Shown here: piece after piece, positions 59,001-64,000 of the stretch
How the letters are laid out: each line of letters starts with the position of its first letter
Position numbering within the stretch: position 1 is the first letter of the stretch
DNA from: Kudoa neothunni
Taxonomy: Eukaryota; Cnidaria
Assembly (NCBI GenBank): GCA_964304625.1
Contig: OZ199840.1
Location: 8,556,001-8,620,000, forward strand
DNA length: 64,000 nt
Direction of reading: 5' to 3'
Notes under the pieces: model-generated
What the model saw: the letters and a program-made list of their open reading frames with translations, nothing else
Databases searched by the model: none
What the model was told of the DNA's origin: nothing
Made by a program: the position numbers and the translations under genes

Positions 59001-60437
59001 ATAATAGAATTTCCCCGCGGATTACCGACTCTTAATCCAAAAATAACATATCTTACTTTCGGATTTACTATTCGTTATTATAAGCTTGTCATTAGAAGAA
59101 TGTAAGTAGTTCCTCCGTTGAATCTTTAACTTTAATGATTTTTAAGGATAACCAATAAAGTAGTTTAAATATAATGCAATTTTGTTTGATATAACTTTGT
59201 AATTATGAAAACCTACTTCTTATATTATTAAATTTTTTAAAACAGAGAAAATTAAAGATTACATCAGAACTAACGCGGCATATCTAAGTCTAATGTTTTC
59301 AAATGGCAAATTATGTCTAACCAAAAAAATGTATAAATCAAATTTCCAGAGTTAGTTTTAATGCGACCTCTATATATACTTTAATAATTACGATAAATTA
59401 CTCATTAGATCCAAGGCATCTCGACTCGATTTTATCCTTACATTGTTAAATTGTTGTTTCCGATCTTATACGATAACGTTGTTGCTATCCGCTCGGATTA
59501 ATTTTACTTGCAATTTCCTCATTTAAAGCGGGTTTCACTTTCCAAATTATTTTATTTTCTGATGAAATACATTCTGTTTTGATTTTTGTATCATTCAATT
59601 CTTTATTAATTTTAAATGGACGAATATTGGTACATTACGAAACCCTGTTTTGTAGCCTACTAACGCTTCATAAATAATTTAATTTCCTACACAGAACATC
59701 TTATAAATAGTTGATAAATTGTTTAAAATATGATACAAAGTAATTAAAGGTCACCAAGATTGTTTTTTCTGGGGTTTGTCCGGACTCAATTAGGACATGC
59801 GTGATTTTTTTCCCGCGCAATACAGAGAGGGTTAAAATTTTTTTAAAGATAGTAACCAATTAAAAAATAAAAATAATATAAAAATATTTAATCAAACAAT
59901 AAAAAACTCAACGGTTAAAACTCTCATAATAAATAATAATAGATAATAGCATTTACTATAGCGTAAATAAAAAATAAAAAAATACTTTCATTCTATCCTC
60001 GCTTATAGAGAGATTATCAACAGGGTCGGCTTGTCGTTGGTCGTCCGGATTTAGGGTAGGATTAGAATCGACTGAAAACTAAATTTTTTAAGGATTGTTC
60101 TATGGCTGCCAAAAATCTACGCATACCACTGAGAATGGGGGTTTATTTTTTGTGCAAATAACTGCTCTAAAATGAGACACTTCCATCAACACCAATAGTA
60201 CATGATATATAATTCCGATCAATATTTGATTGGATTTTTGTTGAAAAGTCCCTTGAAAATGAGCATTAGAAAATGACTTTAAGCTTTCGGGGGAATTTGT
60301 AATAGGTTTTATTGCAAGTTACTTGCTATAATAACTATCATCGTAACATAGTAAGTCCATCCAACCAACACAAGCAAACTTAGGGTGATCAATGCTCCAG
60401 TGAATTTTGTACAGCCGATTTCTACTTTTGTTGCCAT
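56085..60437 (-). CDS. DHHC palmitoyltransferase (ZDHHC2/15/20-like)
   Basis: S-palmitoylates cytosolic cysteines of target proteins at Golgi or plasma membranes. Six exons join in frame: 60437-60323, 60251-60127, 56863-56679, 56625-56472, 56403-56265 and 56215-56085, giving 282 residues. Span 1 is [20 protein letters not shown] and span 2 [14 protein letters not shown]. The zinc-binding core is complete across the exon 3/4 junction: [45 protein letters not shown], with the catalytic DHHC. Spans 3-4 follow ([35 protein letters not shown]). The TTxE motif is NRTTLEE and the C-terminal motif is [20 protein letters not shown], as in ZDHHC15. The segment between span 2 and the DHHC core is shorter than in human ZDHHC15, so a small exon in the 3.26-kb intron could be missing. 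That intron is anomalous in size. Confidence 0.88.
56864..60126 (-). other. 3.3-kb intron of the ZDHHC gene with transposon remnants
   Basis: Holds a (GATA)n microsatellite at 56926-56943. GC-rich palindromic NRF-1-like cores lie near 57580 (GCGTGCGCACGC) and 58061 (TGCGCATGCGG). A solo piggyBac-type end lies near 58385-58410 (complement CCTTCTAAGTAAAATGGG, then a GGGATAGA/TCTATCCC hairpin). TTAACCCTCC at 58679 and GAGGGTTAA at 59827 may be the ends of a further TTAA element. Confidence 0.4.
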
Positions 60438-60998
60438 CACAAACCAGTCCCTCTAATACATATAGAATGTGTAGTTTTGAGATGGATAAAATAAATCCTG
60501 ATTTTTATTTTTCGGGGAGACTCGTCTCAAGTGATCAATTCAAACATTCAAAGTTCTGTTTTACTGGAACACACAATCAATGATTGATGCTAGGATAGTT
60601 ATGTGAAAAATTTTAAATGATACTATTGATAGTAGATATTATCATTATTTTATTGTTGGAAATTAACCAGATTCAGTTTCAATTTTCACAAGCCCATTAC
60701 AATTTGGTCATTAAATCCAACTTTTCTACATAAATTTTATCATCTTAGAAATGAAATTAAGCCCCCAGTCTCAGTTATCTATTAGATATTGGTGTTTATT
60801 CCTTTTAAAAAAATTCACTGTGTTGTGAAATCTATTAAGTCCAGTTGTTGATAGGAAATCTGTTCCAATACAACAGTGTCGCAATAAATTATTAAAATTA
60901 ATTAATATCTTTCTTTGGGAGTAAATAAAATAAATCTCGAATTGTTTCTCATAATCCTAAAAGCATTAAAAATATTAATCGGATATTCAAAAACCATT
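60438..60998. other. Upstream region of ZDHHC, no gene seen
   Basis: AT-rich spacer before a TTAA-flanked segment. No coding exon found. Confidence 0.5.
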
Positions 60999-62316
60999 TT
61001 AACCCTCTAACAGTTGAAAAAACTACCACCTTCCAATGGGCTTTGTGGTAAAAAGATCCAAGAATTTTTTGCTTTTAATATATTTAGTAAATTTTTATAA
61101 AGTTATGAGAAAAATATGGAGAAATTCTGTCCGAGGAATATTGAGAAAACAATCAATTACTGCATAATTAATCCTCGATGATCTGCCTCGGTAAGATTAG
61201 GAATTATTTCGTAATGACTCGTGATTAGAACGTATAATATGTTTAGTTCCATTTGAAATAACGGTAAACAAAAATCACAATGAAATTAAAATATAAATTC
61301 TAATAAAGACACTCTATGCGGTAAAAATGAAAAATAATGACCGTAATAAAAAATAGCCACAGCCAACCAAATCGACCATGATGAATAATTTATTTTTGTT
61401 TATCTTTCCATTTTGATTCAACATGAATTTATATATAATATTATCTATAAGATATACACGATACTTGTTGTAACCTATTATGTATCTCCATGTCCCTCGC
61501 GATCATTTTTACAGGATATAACACTCAATTGAATAAAGCATCCTTTATGTATTCTAAAATTAAATTGTGACGACTGATTTCTATGTATTGTCACAATCTC
61601 TCCTTAGCGGATACCTATTATTAAATACAGGAATTTATAAGAATGAGAATTTCATATTTGGCACAAACATTAGATAATCAGTAGTAACAGATGTTTAACA
61701 TCAGTATCGAAAATAAATTATTTGACGAAACTCAGACAGCCCTACTATAAACTGTTTAATAAAAACCACACAATTCAAATGTATAATTGTAGGATTAATT
61801 ATCAAGCTAACTGTAATCTTTCATTCGTGAATGCTGTCATTGTTCTGCAATTTTACCTTTAAATTATTAAAAGCTTATTTATTTGGAGATTTTCATCGCT
61901 GGCGGGCTTAGTAACATGGATAATTTTGTCTGTTTTAGGTAATAAACCTTGGCGTCATAATACCTGTTGAAACGACGGCTTACGATATATACGCTCCCGC
62001 ATAATTAATCGGATTATCTCGAATAATAATTATTCAATTTCTCAGTCTACCTTAAGCAGAATTTTTCAAAATCTTCCATATCGTTTTTATGATAATTTTC
62101 TACATTTATTTGACCAAAAAATCCCGTTGCGGGAAAGAAATTTTGTTTGCTAAGAGATAATCAGTATTCTAAATTAAATTTTGTATGAATCTGTTTATTA
62201 AAATAATTCAGGAGGATAGATGTAATTTCAAGTGTTTCGGACAATTATTCAATATTCTATGAATAAATTAAAATTCTTTTGGTATCTAGAAGACACCTAG
62301 CCCCTTAGAGGGTTAA
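60999..62316. mobile_element. Possible TTAA-flanked non-autonomous piggyBac-like element
   Basis: TTAA at 60999-61002 followed by CCCTCTAACAG, and CTTAGAGGG before TTAA at 62313-62316, give inverted ends of only about 8 bp around 1.31 kb of AT-rich DNA without a transposase. The TTAA duplication and the start sequence fit the local piggyBac copies, but short matches like this can arise by chance. Confidence 0.35.
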
Positions 62317-62636
62317 AGATTAAATCCTATTAACAACATTTATATCATTAAGATTCTTTTATGTAAAAGAAAAATCTATTGAATAATATTATTTTCACTA
62401 CCTTAATAAGTTTTAATGTGTAAAATTTAATTTCTGTTGAATTTAGAATCGCGAAAAGTCATGCAAATTAACATGACTGCGCATTAATGAGGTTTATAAA
62501 TTACAAATCCTTTCGGCGGTGTATACTTCAAAATTTGAAATAATCTCTTAAAATGACTTAAAACATTTTAAACCAACATTTAGGCATAATTTTATATCCC
62601 GATTTTGTTAGTTGATTCGCGCGCACAATTTTAGCC

Positions 62637-64000
<1,364 letters not shown>

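Overview
The window looks like nuclear DNA of an animal with very compact genes in AT-rich, transposon-laden DNA. It shows spliceosomal introns mostly 36-70 bp long with GT..AG ends, metazoan-type hAT and piggyBac transposons, and orthologues of animal genes (PQBP1, PRPF18, MED6, RECQL5, HAUS3, an OST3/6 subunit, a ZDHHC palmitoyltransferase, an acetyl-CoA acetyltransferase). TAA, TAG and TGA all end genes, so the standard code applies. The tiny introns recall reduced parasitic animals (myxozoans, orthonectids, dicyemids), but nothing here fixes the taxon. Exon maps were built by hand from splice signals, reading-frame phase and remembered family motifs. Treat junctions as predictions.

Layout. 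1-2.2 kb: no gene seen. 2217-2903 (-): MED6. 3.0-3.5 kb: fragment of a hAT-derived repeat. 4650-7947 (-): a large, unidentified coiled-coil protein with a C-terminal membrane anchor. 10.3-11.3 kb: a tRNA-like SINE interrupted by a hAT MITE. 11444-12462 (-) PQBP1 and 12514-14155 (+) PRPF18 are divergent splicing genes sharing a 51-bp promoter. 15329-15586 (+): a possible small secreted protein. 15.9-18.1 kb: a dead piggyBac copy. 18783-21825 (-): a nine-exon gene with an integrase/NOL4-type H2C2 zinc-binding domain and a Pro/Ser-rich tail. 24.6-30.7 kb: a piggyBac element holding a nested hAT. 31134-34127 (-): a signal-peptide, single-pass surface protein made of Cys-rich FN3-like repeats. 36.3-37.9 kb: a foldback element. 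39.1-41.3 kb: a nearly intact piggyBac sitting in a dispersed repeat whose unoccupied copy lies at 50.6-51.0 kb. 43088-44753 (-): a thiolase with altered catalytic motifs. 47114-49657 (-): HAUS3. 51.2-52.3 kb: a second inverted-repeat element containing a tRNA-like segment. 53050-55674 (+): OST3/6 subunit lacking its CxxC. 56085-60437 (-): ZDHHC. 62637-end (+): RECQL5, cut by the window edge.

The host genes are mostly single-copy housekeeping functions (transcription, splicing, spindle, N-glycosylation, palmitoylation, DNA repair) and form no operon. The one real pairing is PQBP1/PRPF18. Three coding regions (HAUS3, RECQL5 and the piggyBac transposase), and possibly PRPF18, carry a one-base frame break in a homopolymer. 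Assembly indels are the simplest explanation, and +1 translational frameshifting the exotic one.
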